From Salaquimonas sp. (lineage in GTDB: Bacteria; Pseudomonadota; Alphaproteobacteria; Rhizobiales; Rhizobiaceae), in assembly GCA_028289365.1 (NCBI GenBank), contig JANQQM010000133.1, forward strand, positions 1-34,858: a stretch of DNA of 34,858 bases, given 5' to 3'. Both the position numbers and the translations under genes were made by a program. Position 1 is the stretch's first letter. Every line of letters begins with the position of its first letter. Positions 16,101-24,209 of this stretch are shown here, piece after piece. Below the pieces are notes generated by a model that did not search any database, was not told the origin of the DNA, and saw only the letters and a list, made by a program, of their open reading frames with translations.

Positions 16101-16988
16101 TTGGAAGTAATCAATATTCAATTCACTCTGTTTTCAGCCTTTTACTCGCCCCTGATTGCCACCATGTCAGGCGGTTTTCTAAACGAGGAGGGCCTGGAAG
16201 CCCTTTGGTCGGTGTCACCGCCAGGTGTATCGGCAATTGCTGCGCTGGAGGACGGTTCTGCCCATGTGGTCCAATCGGCATTGAGCCAGGGTTTCTCTGT
16301 TCTGAGCGAAGGCAAGAAACCCGCCATAAAGCATTTCGCGCAAATCAACGAAATGGACGGTTTTTTCATCTCGGCCCGCACGCCGGATCCGGATTTCAGC
16401 TGGAACAAGCTCGAGGGTGCCGAGGTGGTGATGTTCAAGGGCGGTCAACCACGCGCGATGTTCAACTATGCCTGCCACAAGGCGGGCATTGACGAGGAGA
16501 AAATAATTACGATCTGCCCCGGTGGAGCGTCTGATATTGACGCAGCATTTCGTGCAGGGCAGGGACAGTTCGTCCAGCAGCAAGGTCCGTTCCCGCAGCA
16601 ATTGGAAGCTGATGGTGTTGGTCATGTGGTTGCACAGGTTGGTCCGATGATCGGACCCTGTGGATTCTCCAGCCTTGCTGCAAAACCGGAGTGGCTGGAA
16701 ACAGATATGGCGCGCGCATTCACCAGAGCGTATCGGAAGGCACGAAATTACATCAATCAGGAAGAAGCGGCAGAAATCGCCAAGGCAGAGAATTCATACT
16801 TCCCGAATGTGGATATCGAAGCCCTGAAGAAGTGCATTGCTACCTACCAGGATCTTGGCTGTTGGACACCGCATATCGAGATTACCAGGGAAGCCTATGA
16901 CGTTACACAGGACGTATTCGAGTACAATGGATTACTGAAACAGCGATACCCTTATGAGGCGGTCTGTTCTCGGCCGCCGACCAGCTGA
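16101..16988 (+). CDS. NMT1/THI5-like binding-protein-fold protein without signal peptide
   Basis: This is a 295-aa type-2 periplasmic-binding fold related to NMT1/THI5 and NitT/TauT solute-binding proteins. The first strand and helix (INIQFTLFSAFYSPLIATMSGG) begin almost at residue 1, leaving no signal peptide, so the product is probably cytoplasmic. Later family features are GVSAIAALEDGSAHVVQS, WNKLEGAEVVMFKGGQPR and an AFRAGQGQFVQQQGP hinge region. The start is TTG at 16101, 7 bp after GGAGGT; the ATG at 16096 is out of frame and hits a stop after four codons. It is the last gene of the dehydrogenase/CoA-transferase/hydratase operon, with no permease or ATPase nearby. The cysteine motif CCCFC of yeast THI5 is absent. 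It may bind or sense a pathway compound, or be an enzyme; the function is unassigned. Confidence 0.72.
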   Translation: MEVINIQFTLFSAFYSPLIATMSGGFLNEEGLEALWSVSPPGVSAIAALEDGSAHVVQSALSQGFSVLSEGKKPAIKHFAQINEMDGFFISARTPDPDFSWNKLEGAEVVMFKGGQPRAMFNYACHKAGIDEEKIITICPGGASDIDAAFRAGQGQFVQQQGPFPQQLEADGVGHVVAQVGPMIGPCGFSSLAAKPEWLETDMARAFTRAYRKARNYINQEEAAEIAKAENSYFPNVDIEALKKCIATYQDLGCWTPHIEITREAYDVTQDVFEYNGLLKQRYPYEAVCSRPPTS

Positions 16989-17008
16989 CGGTTGAGCTAA
17001 CCCGGTGA

Positions 17009-17965
17009 TCAGGCGTTCTGCATCAACTGTTGAATGTGAGCCGGACCGACCGGCCGAATGCCTTGAGGGTTGAGCGCCTTGATAGAATAATATCCGCGCG
17101 TGATCTGGTCGATGTCGACTGTGTCGACCATGCCCGGCAGCTTCAACACCCGCTCCATGAAGGAAGACAGGCGAGGGTAATCTGCGATCTGACGCCGGTT
17201 TGCCTTGAACAGGCCGTGATAGGCAACATCAAATCGGATCAAGGTAACAAAGAGACGAATATCGGTCTCTGTCAGATGGTCACCAAAAATGAAATCGCCT
17301 GTAAGGCGGGCCTCCAGCATGTCCAGCGTTTCGAAAATCCCTTCGACCGCTTCTTCGTGGGCTTCCTGGGTCGTCGCAAAACCGGCGCGATAGACGCCAT
17401 TGTTGAGCTTGTCGTAAATGACTTCATTCAATGCGTCGATTTCGTCCGCGAGGTCGTCTGGATAAAGCCGAAAATCTGATGCGGCAATTTCTTCGAATGC
17501 GGTGTCAAACATGCGGACAATGTCAGCACTTTCGTTGTTGACCATCACATCCTGTTTGGTGTCCCAAAGCACGGGAACAGTTGCCCGGCCGGTATAGGCC
17601 GGATCGGCGCGTGTATAGATCTCGTGAAGATGTTTCGACCCAAATAGCGGGTCTTCGTCGCTGCCACCTCCGAATTCCCACCCTTGTGTTGTCAATACCG
17701 AGCTGACAACTGTTACCGGGATGATGTTTTCCAATCCCTTGAGCTTGCGGGCAGCCAGCGTGCGACTGGCCCATGGGCAAACCAGCGCAACGTAAAGGCG
17801 ATAACGATCCGGCTCAGCCTCAAAACCACCGGTTCCCGTTGGTCCCGGGCTACCGTCTGGGGTAATCCAGTTACGAAAGCTGGAAACCTGGCGGATAAAA
17901 CGGCCCTGTTCATCCTGCTTTTGAACCGGCTGCCAATCGCTGGTCCATTTACCGTCTACAAGCAT
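17009..17965 (-). CDS. Glutathionyl-hydroquinone reductase (Xi-class glutathione transferase, YqjG/ECM4-like)
   Basis: This enzyme reduces glutathionyl-hydroquinones with glutathione. From ATG 17965 the protein has 318 aa and begins MLVDGKWTSDW, the usual Xi-class N-terminus; GGGAGG precedes it, so a longer in-frame start at 18043 is rejected. The catalytic cysteine is C63 in LVCPWASRT, the same CPWA motif and position as E. coli YqjG. NNESADIVRM (glutathione-binding ESA) and the helical C-terminal domain with HLTETDIRLFVTLIRFD follow. GYYSIKALNPQGIRP at the end is typical of the class. It converges on the binding-protein-like gene with about 20 bp between stops. Confidence 0.92.
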   Translation of the reverse strand: MLVDGKWTSDWQPVQKQDEQGRFIRQVSSFRNWITPDGSPGPTGTGGFEAEPDRYRLYVALVCPWASRTLAARKLKGLENIIPVTVVSSVLTTQGWEFGGGSDEDPLFGSKHLHEIYTRADPAYTGRATVPVLWDTKQDVMVNNESADIVRMFDTAFEEIAASDFRLYPDDLADEIDALNEVIYDKLNNGVYRAGFATTQEAHEEAVEGIFETLDMLEARLTGDFIFGDHLTETDIRLFVTLIRFDVAYHGLFKANRRQIADYPRLSSFMERVLKLPGMVDTVDIDQITRGYYSIKALNPQGIRPVGPAHIQQLMQNA

Positions 17966-18166
17966 CGGAGCCTCCCTTGGTACAGCATGAATAATGCGTG
18001 GCTGCAGTTGAAGCAAATTGCATGTCTGACCAGTTATCGGCAAGTGTTGTAATGGGCGGGAGCAATCAAAAATTGCAGCTGAAACAGAAGCAATTAGCAG
18101 CAGATTGTCTAAGTCTTATCAATCTCAATCAAGCGTTGCCATTTTCAGACCATGCTGAGGCGAGGA

Positions 18167-18709
18167 TTACAATTGATCCTTACCCGTTACGAACTTGTAT
18201 GATCCTTCCACAAGTTGCATGACCACTTCCAGTTCTTCTCGGTCCATCGGAGAGAAGATCATCACGAAACCTTCCCATCCAGGCCGTTGGTCTGCCCAGG
18301 GATGATGAGCTGCCCAACCAGCCTCTACTGCATCCTTCGCCAGATCCGGCGAGAGTGAAGCATGCAGGCTGCCATCTGGGTGCAAATGTGCAAATTCCCG
18401 CCCGCCAACAATTGCGTTAGGTCTTGCCAGGGTTACATCATCCAGAATCCAAAATCCCTTTGCACCGGGTAGCGATATAATCGTTGCTCGAATATCCACA
18501 CCGGGAAGATCCGACACCCGGCGCAGCAGTTCTGAAGAAAGTTCCGGAATTGCCTCAGCACCAATTTGAATATGCGGTACGCCGTTGGTCGTCTGGGGTA
18601 TTGGGCCTGATCGCATCGGCAATTCAGAGGAAATCGCCTCTGCCTGAATGGCCAAAATCGAGAAGGATGAAGCAACAATAAAATACGCCAATTTCCTGAT
18701 AACTTGCAT
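18167..18709 (-). CDS. DUF5519 (luciferase-domain-like) secreted protein
   Basis: The 180-aa protein has a probable signal peptide (MQVIRKLAYFIVASSFSILA, cleavage near QAEA). ATG 18709 is chosen because it starts this signal; an upstream in-frame start at 18754 would add 15 polar residues. The mature part has the DUF5519 core: REFAHLHPDGSLHASLSPDL (104-123), then AVEAGWAAHHPWAD. The name luciferase-domain reflects a distant relation and does not imply light production. The function is unknown. It lies downstream of the cytochrome c' gene on the same strand, but a terminator-like hairpin separates the two. The family call is from memory of the motif. Confidence 0.65.
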   Translation of the reverse strand: MQVIRKLAYFIVASSFSILAIQAEAISSELPMRSGPIPQTTNGVPHIQIGAEAIPELSSELLRRVSDLPGVDIRATIISLPGAKGFWILDDVTLARPNAIVGGREFAHLHPDGSLHASLSPDLAKDAVEAGWAAHHPWADQRPGWEGFVMIFSPMDREELEVVMQLVEGSYKFVTGKDQL

Positions 18710-18787
18710 GCCTTGATTTCCAGTTCGGTTATCGGTTGAGTTGCAAGCTGACAACCCAATTACATGACGCCATACATCAATGACGAC

Positions 18788-18821
18788 AAAATCCGGGTGA
18801 CAGACTAGCCACCCGGGATTT
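18788..18821 (-). terminator. Rho-independent terminator of the cytochrome c' gene
   Basis: Reading on the minus strand, AAATCCCGGGTG pairs with CACCCGGATTT (one bulged base) around a 10-nt loop and runs into TTTT. It is about 20 bp after the cytochrome c' stop codon at 18844. Confidence 0.7.
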
Positions 18822-18843
18822 CATTCATGATGAAGGGTTCAAC

Positions 18844-19311
18844 TTAGTTCTTCGGCGCACGGAACGTATCGTGACAACCCGAACAGGATGCACCCACGGG
18901 CCCAATTGCGCCCCGTAACGCATCGAGACCATTACCGGCGTCGGAAGCCATTTTGGCGGCGGCTTCCTTCATTGCCTTGGATTTTTCACTAGCCGCAGGA
19001 TAGTTGGTCCAGTTTTCCTCCTTCGCCCTGGTCAATCCGGGGTTTGCAGCTGCGTGTGACCCTTGCGGCCACATGGCGCCGATATTCATGTTTGCCAGGG
19101 CATCCAGATTGACCGCTGCGATGTTGGCCTGCTCTGCATTATATTCCACGTCTCCTTTTGCCATGGCGCCCAGCAATCCAAGATTGAAAGCATAGAGCTG
19201 CATCACGGCCTGGCGCGCCTTGATCTGACCGTCGAACTCGCCAGCTGCAATTGACGTAGACAAATTTCCAAGCATCAGGGCTGACAAAGCCACTACAAGA
19301 AGTGTTCGCAT
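18844..19311 (-). CDS. Cytochrome c' (class II c-type cytochrome)
   Basis: This 155-aa periplasmic four-helix heme protein is of the type that binds NO and is linked to nitrosative-stress protection. ATG 19311 gives a proper signal peptide (MRTLLVVALSALMLGNLS, cleavage near SIAA). Class II cytochromes carry the heme site near the C-terminus; here CSGCH lies at residues 143-147, seven codons after the family-typical LRGAIGPVGA. MWPQGSHAAANPGLTRA matches the conserved FP.GS region. A longer upstream in-frame start at 19458 is rejected because it overlaps the divergent LysR gene and lacks a signal. It diverges from that LysR gene across 94 bp. Its presence in the same window as nir genes fits NO exposure, though they are not adjacent. 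Confidence 0.88.
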   Translation of the reverse strand: MRTLLVVALSALMLGNLSTSIAAGEFDGQIKARQAVMQLYAFNLGLLGAMAKGDVEYNAEQANIAAVNLDALANMNIGAMWPQGSHAAANPGLTRAKEENWTNYPAASEKSKAMKEAAAKMASDAGNGLDALRGAIGPVGASCSGCHDTFRAPKN

Positions 19312-19405
19312 TTCAAACGCCTTTCTGTTTTGCCACGGATCGCACAATTCTGCGCAGTTCCCGGTTATTGTAAATTTAGCAAATCTGCGGTTTAAGTATG
19401 CGTAA

Positions 19406-20290
19406 ATGCACAACTTGCGTTGGAGTGATCTTGAGCATGTCCTGGCTGTTGCCGCCACGGGTTCCGTGGCAGCCGCGGCCCGCCATCTTGATGTGAATCA
19501 CTCCACCGTATTGCGCAGGGTACAGGCCTTCGAGACGCGATGCGGCATCAAGATTTTCCATCGATCGAGGACGGGATATCGCGTAACTTCAGAAGGCGAG
19601 ATTTTCCTGGATGCGGCATCATCGATTGATGAAATCGTCCAGGAAATGGACCGCAAGATTGTCGGCGTAAATTCCGGCATGTCCGGTGAGATCTCGGTTA
19701 CCACGACGGACTCAATGGCCCCGTTATTGACAAAACCGACAAATGACTTCCGCCGGCTACATCCTGAAATAACCTTCCGGCTGAATGCTTCAAATGACCG
19801 CCTGGATCTTGACCGGCACGACGCAGACATCGCGATCAGAGCGTCTATTAGTCCGCCGGCCCATCTGATTGGTAGAAAAATATCCAATATGGACTTTGGG
19901 CTCTATGCCTCCAGGAACCTCCCTAAGTCTTTGTTTGCAGCGCCATTTGAAAACCGGGACTGGTTGGGGGTGGATACGCCGCTCATGGAATCGGTCGCTG
20001 CAAAATGGATTGAAGAATACATACCGAAATCGAAGATTGTTATGCGTTCGGGCAGTTTCCTGACACTTGCGGCGTTTGCAGAGCAGGGGGCAGGATTCGC
20101 GTTGCTTCCAATATTTGTCGGGGATCGGTCAAAGAAGCTTGTCAAAACTGACCTCAACACCAAAACGCCGTCCGCCGAGCTTTGGATTTTGACCCACAGA
20201 GATGTGTTGGCATCTCCCAGAATTCGCTTGGCAACGGAATATCTGTTTCGATTCATGCGGAAGCGAAGACACCTGTTTGCGGGTGAATAA
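19406..20290 (+). CDS. LysR-type transcriptional regulator next to cytochrome c'
   Basis: This 294-aa LysR regulator has an N-terminal HTH at about residues 5-62 (LEHVLAVAATGSVAAAARHL, then NHSTVLRRVQAFE) and an effector domain from about residue 90 (GEISVTTTDSMAPLL). The C-terminal QGAGFALLPIFVGDRSKKL matches the usual late motif. It diverges from cytochrome c' and may control it; the 94-bp intergenic region contains an AT-rich, imperfectly symmetric stretch around TTGTAAATTTAGCAA (19368-19382) that could be a LysR site. The inducer is not predictable. Confidence 0.87.
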   Translation: MHNLRWSDLEHVLAVAATGSVAAAARHLDVNHSTVLRRVQAFETRCGIKIFHRSRTGYRVTSEGEIFLDAASSIDEIVQEMDRKIVGVNSGMSGEISVTTTDSMAPLLTKPTNDFRRLHPEITFRLNASNDRLDLDRHDADIAIRASISPPAHLIGRKISNMDFGLYASRNLPKSLFAAPFENRDWLGVDTPLMESVAAKWIEEYIPKSKIVMRSGSFLTLAAFAEQGAGFALLPIFVGDRSKKLVKTDLNTKTPSAELWILTHRDVLASPRIRLATEYLFRFMRKRRHLFAGE

Positions 20291-20608
20291 GCGCACCTGG
20301 TGATTTGTCCAAACGTACCGAATCGCTCTCCGAAACGCCAAGGCAATCAAATACCGAATATTGAGATTTCTCTCCGCCTTTGCGCTAGTTTTAGTCAAAT
20401 TAACAAAAATTAGCCAAGAGTAGTTTCCATCCAACATTGGAAGGCGCCAACTGCCGACATTTTAGGCTTTTTGCCGATTACTTGCTCAAATCTTTCGGCA
20501 GTTTCTCCACAGCTGAAACACTAATTTCTGTTTGATGCGTTTACCTCATGCCAGTGTGTGTTAGCCTTTGGTTGCATTATTGGCGGATAGTATTACGGGG
20601 ACTAAGGC
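20291..20608. other. Intergenic region with a 9-bp inverted repeat
   Basis: These 318 bp between the LysR gene and the AGCS symporter hold no convincing ORF. AACTGCCGA (20449-20457) and TCGGCAGTT (20495-20503) form a perfect inverted repeat with a 37-nt spacer, which could be a leader structure or a split operator. The stretch just upstream of the symporter (GTATTACGGGGACTAAGGC) supplies a strong ribosome-binding site. No known riboswitch pattern was recognised. Confidence 0.35.
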
Positions 20609-22036
20609 ATGGAATTTCTTGAGACCATCTTTGGGTTAATTGGTGACTTGACTTGGGGGTGGGCATTGATCCCGTTCCTGGTGATTTTTGGCTTGTTTCT
20701 TACAATAGCCACCAACTTCGTCCAGTTTCGCTATTTCAAAAGAATGTTCAGGGTTCTGAGCGGCGACAATCAATCCGCTGACCCAAATACGATCTCTGCA
20801 CGCGAAGCCTTGTTTGTATCGGTCGGTGGCCGCGTTGGCGGAGGTAACATTGCCGGTGTCGCCGTAGCGATTACCCTCGGTGGACCAGGCGCCGTTTTCT
20901 GGATGTGGATGATTGCACTCGTCGGCATGGCAACAAGCCTTGTCGAGTGTACGCTCGCCCAGGTTTTCAAGCGTAAACAGGATGACGGTTCCTATAGGGG
21001 CGGCCCTGCACGAATGATCATGTATGGCTTGGGTTCGGACTATAAATGGCTGGCGGTTCTCTATGCCATCTGCCTTATCGCGGCATTCGGGATCGGTTTC
21101 CCCGCATTCCAGGGAAATACAGTCGCCGGCGCAGCTGAGAACTCGTTTGGTCTTGATCGTTATATCACCGGAGCGGTTTTGACAGCCGGAACCGGATTTA
21201 TCGTATTCGGTGGAATCCAGAGAATTGCAAAGGCATCAGACGTGATCGTCCCGATCATGGCATTGGGATACATCGCGATGGCACTGGTCGTTATCGTGCT
21301 AAACATCGCTGAAATTCCTCGAATTATTGCCATGATCGTCAACAATGCCTTGGGATTTGAAGAGGCAGTTAGCGGTGGTATGGGCGCGGCAATTGCACAA
21401 GGCCTGCGTCGTGGATTGTTCTCAAACGAAGCTGGTTTGGGTTCCGCACCAAATGTTGCTGCCGCAGCAGACGTAAACCATCCGATCAGCCAGGGTATAA
21501 CCCAGTCGTTTTCGGTGTTCATTGACACAATACTGATCTGTAGCTGTACGGCCTTCGTCATTTTGATGAGTGACGTCTATCAGGCAGGAGCGGAAATCGA
21601 TGGTGTCGTATTGACCCAAAACGCACTGGTTTCACACCTCGGTGCCTGGACGCAATACTTCCTGACGATCGCGGTGCTGCTGTTTGCATTCAGCTCGATC
21701 ATCTACAACTACTATCTTGGTGAGAACGCGCTTTCGTTCATGATACAAGCGCCATCGGCATTGTTCGTATTCAAGCTGGTTTTGATGGCTATCGTGTTTC
21801 TTGGCGCAGCCGCGCCAGGTGCCACAGCGGTGTTTTTCTTCTCGGATCCGCTAATGGGTGTCCTCGCATTGGTCAACCTGCTCGCGCTGATGATGTTGTT
21901 CCCGATTTTACGGCGGGTCCTGCGTGACTTTGACGACCAGAGAAAGGCGGGTGTTGCCCGGCCGATATTCAATCCGGAGCAATTCCCGGACCTGGATATC
22001 GATCATTCGGCCTGGCATCACAAGGACGCCAACTAG
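20609..22036 (+). CDS. AGCS family sodium:alanine (glycine) symporter
   Basis: This 475-aa inner-membrane carrier imports small neutral amino acids with Na+. The family signature SVGGRVGGGNIAGVAVAITLGGPGA is split here as SVGGRVGGGNIAGVA plus ITLGGPGAVFWMWM (about 71-100), and QGLRRGLFSNEAGLGSAPN (about 264-282) is the second diagnostic motif. About 10-11 hydrophobic helices are present, and the length is normal for AlsT/DagA proteins. The C-terminus is charged and cytoplasmic (DQRKAGVARPIFNPEQFP). It is monocistronic: a 318-bp leader upstream and a strong intrinsic terminator downstream. Confidence 0.92.
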   Translation: MEFLETIFGLIGDLTWGWALIPFLVIFGLFLTIATNFVQFRYFKRMFRVLSGDNQSADPNTISAREALFVSVGGRVGGGNIAGVAVAITLGGPGAVFWMWMIALVGMATSLVECTLAQVFKRKQDDGSYRGGPARMIMYGLGSDYKWLAVLYAICLIAAFGIGFPAFQGNTVAGAAENSFGLDRYITGAVLTAGTGFIVFGGIQRIAKASDVIVPIMALGYIAMALVVIVLNIAEIPRIIAMIVNNALGFEEAVSGGMGAAIAQGLRRGLFSNEAGLGSAPNVAAAADVNHPISQGITQSFSVFIDTILICSCTAFVILMSDVYQAGAEIDGVVLTQNALVSHLGAWTQYFLTIAVLLFAFSSIIYNYYLGENALSFMIQAPSALFVFKLVLMAIVFLGAAAPGATAVFFFSDPLMGVLALVNLLALMMLFPILRRVLRDFDDQRKAGVARPIFNPEQFPDLDIDHSAWHHKDAN

Positions 22037-22057
22037 AATTCCTATGATTGGATTATT

Positions 22058-22085
22058 GACACCCGGCTCATGCCGGGTGTCTTTT
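22058..22085 (+). terminator. Rho-independent terminator after the AGCS symporter
   Basis: GACACCCGGC (22058-22067) and GCCGGGTGTC (22072-22081) form a perfect 10-bp GC-rich stem with a 4-nt TCAT loop, followed directly by TTTT. It is 21 bp after the symporter stop codon. Confidence 0.92.
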
Positions 22086-22151
22086 ATCGTAGGACGATTG
22101 CAGTACGTATCTCGTCCGAACGGCTGATAGTCAGGGCAAAGGAATAGTCTC

Positions 22152-22931
22152 ATGGCGGGCGAATTCGCCGGAAAAACCGTCTTGGTAACGGGTTCAAGCG
22201 GTATCGGATTGGGCGCAGCTTTGAAGTTCGCCCAGGAAGGGGCAGCGGTATTCGTTTGTGGTATCGACGACAAGCTAAACGAAATGGCACTTGCCGCAGG
22301 TAAAGGCCTGGATTTTCATGTCAGCAAAGTAGATGTATCCGACCAGGACGAGGTTTCGACATGGATATCAGGCGTAGGCGAAGCCGCCCCCGGGATTGAC
22401 GTCTTGGTCAATGCCGCCGCGATCCAGACCTATGGGACAATCGAAACGACTGACGTTGATCACTGGGACCGTGTCATGGCGATAAATCTGCGGTCCTGCT
22501 ACCTGACATCACACTTCGCCTATCCGCACATCAAGGCCCGCGGTGGCGGATCGATCATCCATGTCTCATCCGTGCAGGGACATGCCAATCAGAACGAGGT
22601 GTTGGCTTATGCGACCACGAAAGGCGCGATCCATGCCCTGACCCGCGCAATGGCGGTCGATTGCGCAAAAGACAATATTCGCGTCAACTCCATCAGCCCC
22701 GGTTCAATCCGAACGCCGCTTCTGGAATTTGCTGCTCAGACAGCAGCAGGCGAGGACGAGGACATCGAGCCTGTGATAGCCGGATTTGGCAAAGCGCATC
22801 CAATCGGCAGGGTAGGGACGGTGGAGGAAACCAGCAATCTCATCGCCTTCCTTGCCAGTGATAGTGCTGGATTTTGTACCGGCGGCGATTACCTGATTGA
22901 CGGAGCGCTGACAGCCCATATCGGCGTTTAG
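22152..22931 (+). CDS. Short-chain dehydrogenase/reductase (classical SDR)
   Basis: This 259-aa NAD(P)-dependent oxidoreductase has VTGSSGIGLG (cofactor loop, about 13-22), VNAAAIQTYG, serines in IHVSSVQGHA, the catalytic YATTKGAIHALT and ISPGSIRTPL. The C-terminal FLASDSAGFCTGGDYLIDG is the usual classical-SDR ending. The beta-2 end CGIDDK (acidic) favours NAD+. An AAGGA site lies about 8 bp before the ATG. It converges with the alpha-hydroxy-acid dehydrogenase gene, with 14 bp between stops. Co-location with a hydroxy-acid enzyme hints at related alcohol/keto chemistry, but the substrate is unknown. Confidence 0.9.
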   Translation: MAGEFAGKTVLVTGSSGIGLGAALKFAQEGAAVFVCGIDDKLNEMALAAGKGLDFHVSKVDVSDQDEVSTWISGVGEAAPGIDVLVNAAAIQTYGTIETTDVDHWDRVMAINLRSCYLTSHFAYPHIKARGGGSIIHVSSVQGHANQNEVLAYATTKGAIHALTRAMAVDCAKDNIRVNSISPGSIRTPLLEFAAQTAAGEDEDIEPVIAGFGKAHPIGRVGTVEETSNLIAFLASDSAGFCTGGDYLIDGALTAHIGV

Positions 22932-22945
22932 ATAATTCTGCCCAT

Positions 22946-24109
22946 TTATTTGGATGGCTGAACCAAACGGTCGCCAATATCCTCAAAATCGCAACAGCCC
23001 AGCTGCGCAATTGTTCGGTCGACTTCACTCGCCAGCAGTTCGATCACATGACGAATTCCCTGCTCCTGACCCAAAGCTGCCGCATAGAGGAAAGGTCTCC
23101 CGACAAAGACAAAATCCGCACCGAGCGCCAATGCCTTCACCACGTCCAGACCACGCCGGACGCCGCCATCAAACAGGATTGCCATCTCACCCTTTTCTGC
23201 GGCAATCTCCGGCAGGACCTTTAACGGTGGCACGGCTGTATCCAGCATTCGGCCGCCATGGTTGGAAACAAAAATTCCATCCAGTCCTGCTTTGGCTGCA
23301 GTCTTGGTATCCTCGGGAGACAACACTCCCTTGAGTAACAGTTTGCCTTTCCACTTGTCGCGCAGCCATTTGATATCCTCCCAATCCAAGGCGTCGCGGA
23401 CATGGCTGCGCTGCTTTACCTTGGCGGAAATAATCGGAATCCTCTCCAGCGTTCCATAGTTCTCAATATGCGGCATGCCGCTCGCCAAAAGGGTTCGCAT
23501 AAAGGTGCCCGTCAACCAGCGTGGATGAAGCAGACCATCAAGTAAGATCTTGAGATTGGGGCGCATTGGATATTCAAATCCTCGCCGATAATTCGCGGCG
23601 CGATTGCCCGGCACCGGCACATCGACCGTAATGACCAGATTGCGGATGCCAGTTTTCCAGACACGGTCAGCAAGCTGACCAATGCTTTCACGATTGGCTT
23701 CGACATAAGCCTGAAACCAGACATCAGGATTTGCCTCCGCCACTTTCTCCATCGGCACCAGGGCACTTCCTGACATGACAAAGGGAATGTTCGCGGCACG
23801 AGCCGCACGAGCGAAATTCAGATCCGCCTCGAAACCGAATACCGCACTTGCCCCCATAGGCGGAATACCAAAGGGCATGGCGTAGGTTTTGTCGAACAGG
23901 TTTCGCGCTATGGAACGTTTGGAGACATCTTTCAGCACCCTTGGCTGCAGCCAGATATCATCGAATGCCCGGCGATTGCCATCGCGCGAAACGTTTTTCT
24001 CCGTGCCAGTTGATGCAAATTCCCACAATGCCCAGGGCAGATAGGATTCAGCAGGATCTTCCAGATCTTCCAGGCATTTTATATTTCGAAATCTGTGCGG
24101 AACCGGCAC
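22946..24109 (-). CDS. FMN-dependent alpha-hydroxy-acid dehydrogenase/oxidase (LldD family)
   Basis: This flavoprotein oxidises an L-2-hydroxy acid to the 2-oxo acid. The TIM-barrel family signature is complete: the central SNHGGRMLDTAVPP supplies the catalytic histidine, and DGGVRRGLDVVKALALGADFVFVGRPF binds FMN (read as two adjacent motifs). PFGIPPMGASAVFG and TVDVPVPGNR are earlier FMN and substrate elements. The GTG at 24109 is chosen because AAGGGA is about 8 bp upstream; a TTG at 24127 would add six residues but has no ribosome-binding site. It lies about 100 bp downstream of the ABC permease on the same strand, so the importer may supply its substrate. Lactate, glycolate, mandelate and longer hydroxy acids are all possible. 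Confidence 0.88.
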   Translation of the reverse strand: MPVPHRFRNIKCLEDLEDPAESYLPWALWEFASTGTEKNVSRDGNRRAFDDIWLQPRVLKDVSKRSIARNLFDKTYAMPFGIPPMGASAVFGFEADLNFARAARAANIPFVMSGSALVPMEKVAEANPDVWFQAYVEANRESIGQLADRVWKTGIRNLVITVDVPVPGNRAANYRRGFEYPMRPNLKILLDGLLHPRWLTGTFMRTLLASGMPHIENYGTLERIPIISAKVKQRSHVRDALDWEDIKWLRDKWKGKLLLKGVLSPEDTKTAAKAGLDGIFVSNHGGRMLDTAVPPLKVLPEIAAEKGEMAILFDGGVRRGLDVVKALALGADFVFVGRPFLYAAALGQEQGIRHVIELLASEVDRTIAQLGCCDFEDIGDRLVQPSK

Positions 24110-24209
24110 GATGAATTTCCCTTGCAAGGACGTGTAGAACTTTAGCGAACGGTCTCAACAGATGGAACCATTGCGAGATAGGCAGGATGCCTTCCGATAC
24201 CAAATCGGC

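Noticed and set aside
24194-24208. Small hairpin CCGAT-N5-ATCGG after the ABC permease
   Set aside because: The 5-bp stem has no U-tract and is not distinguishable from chance.
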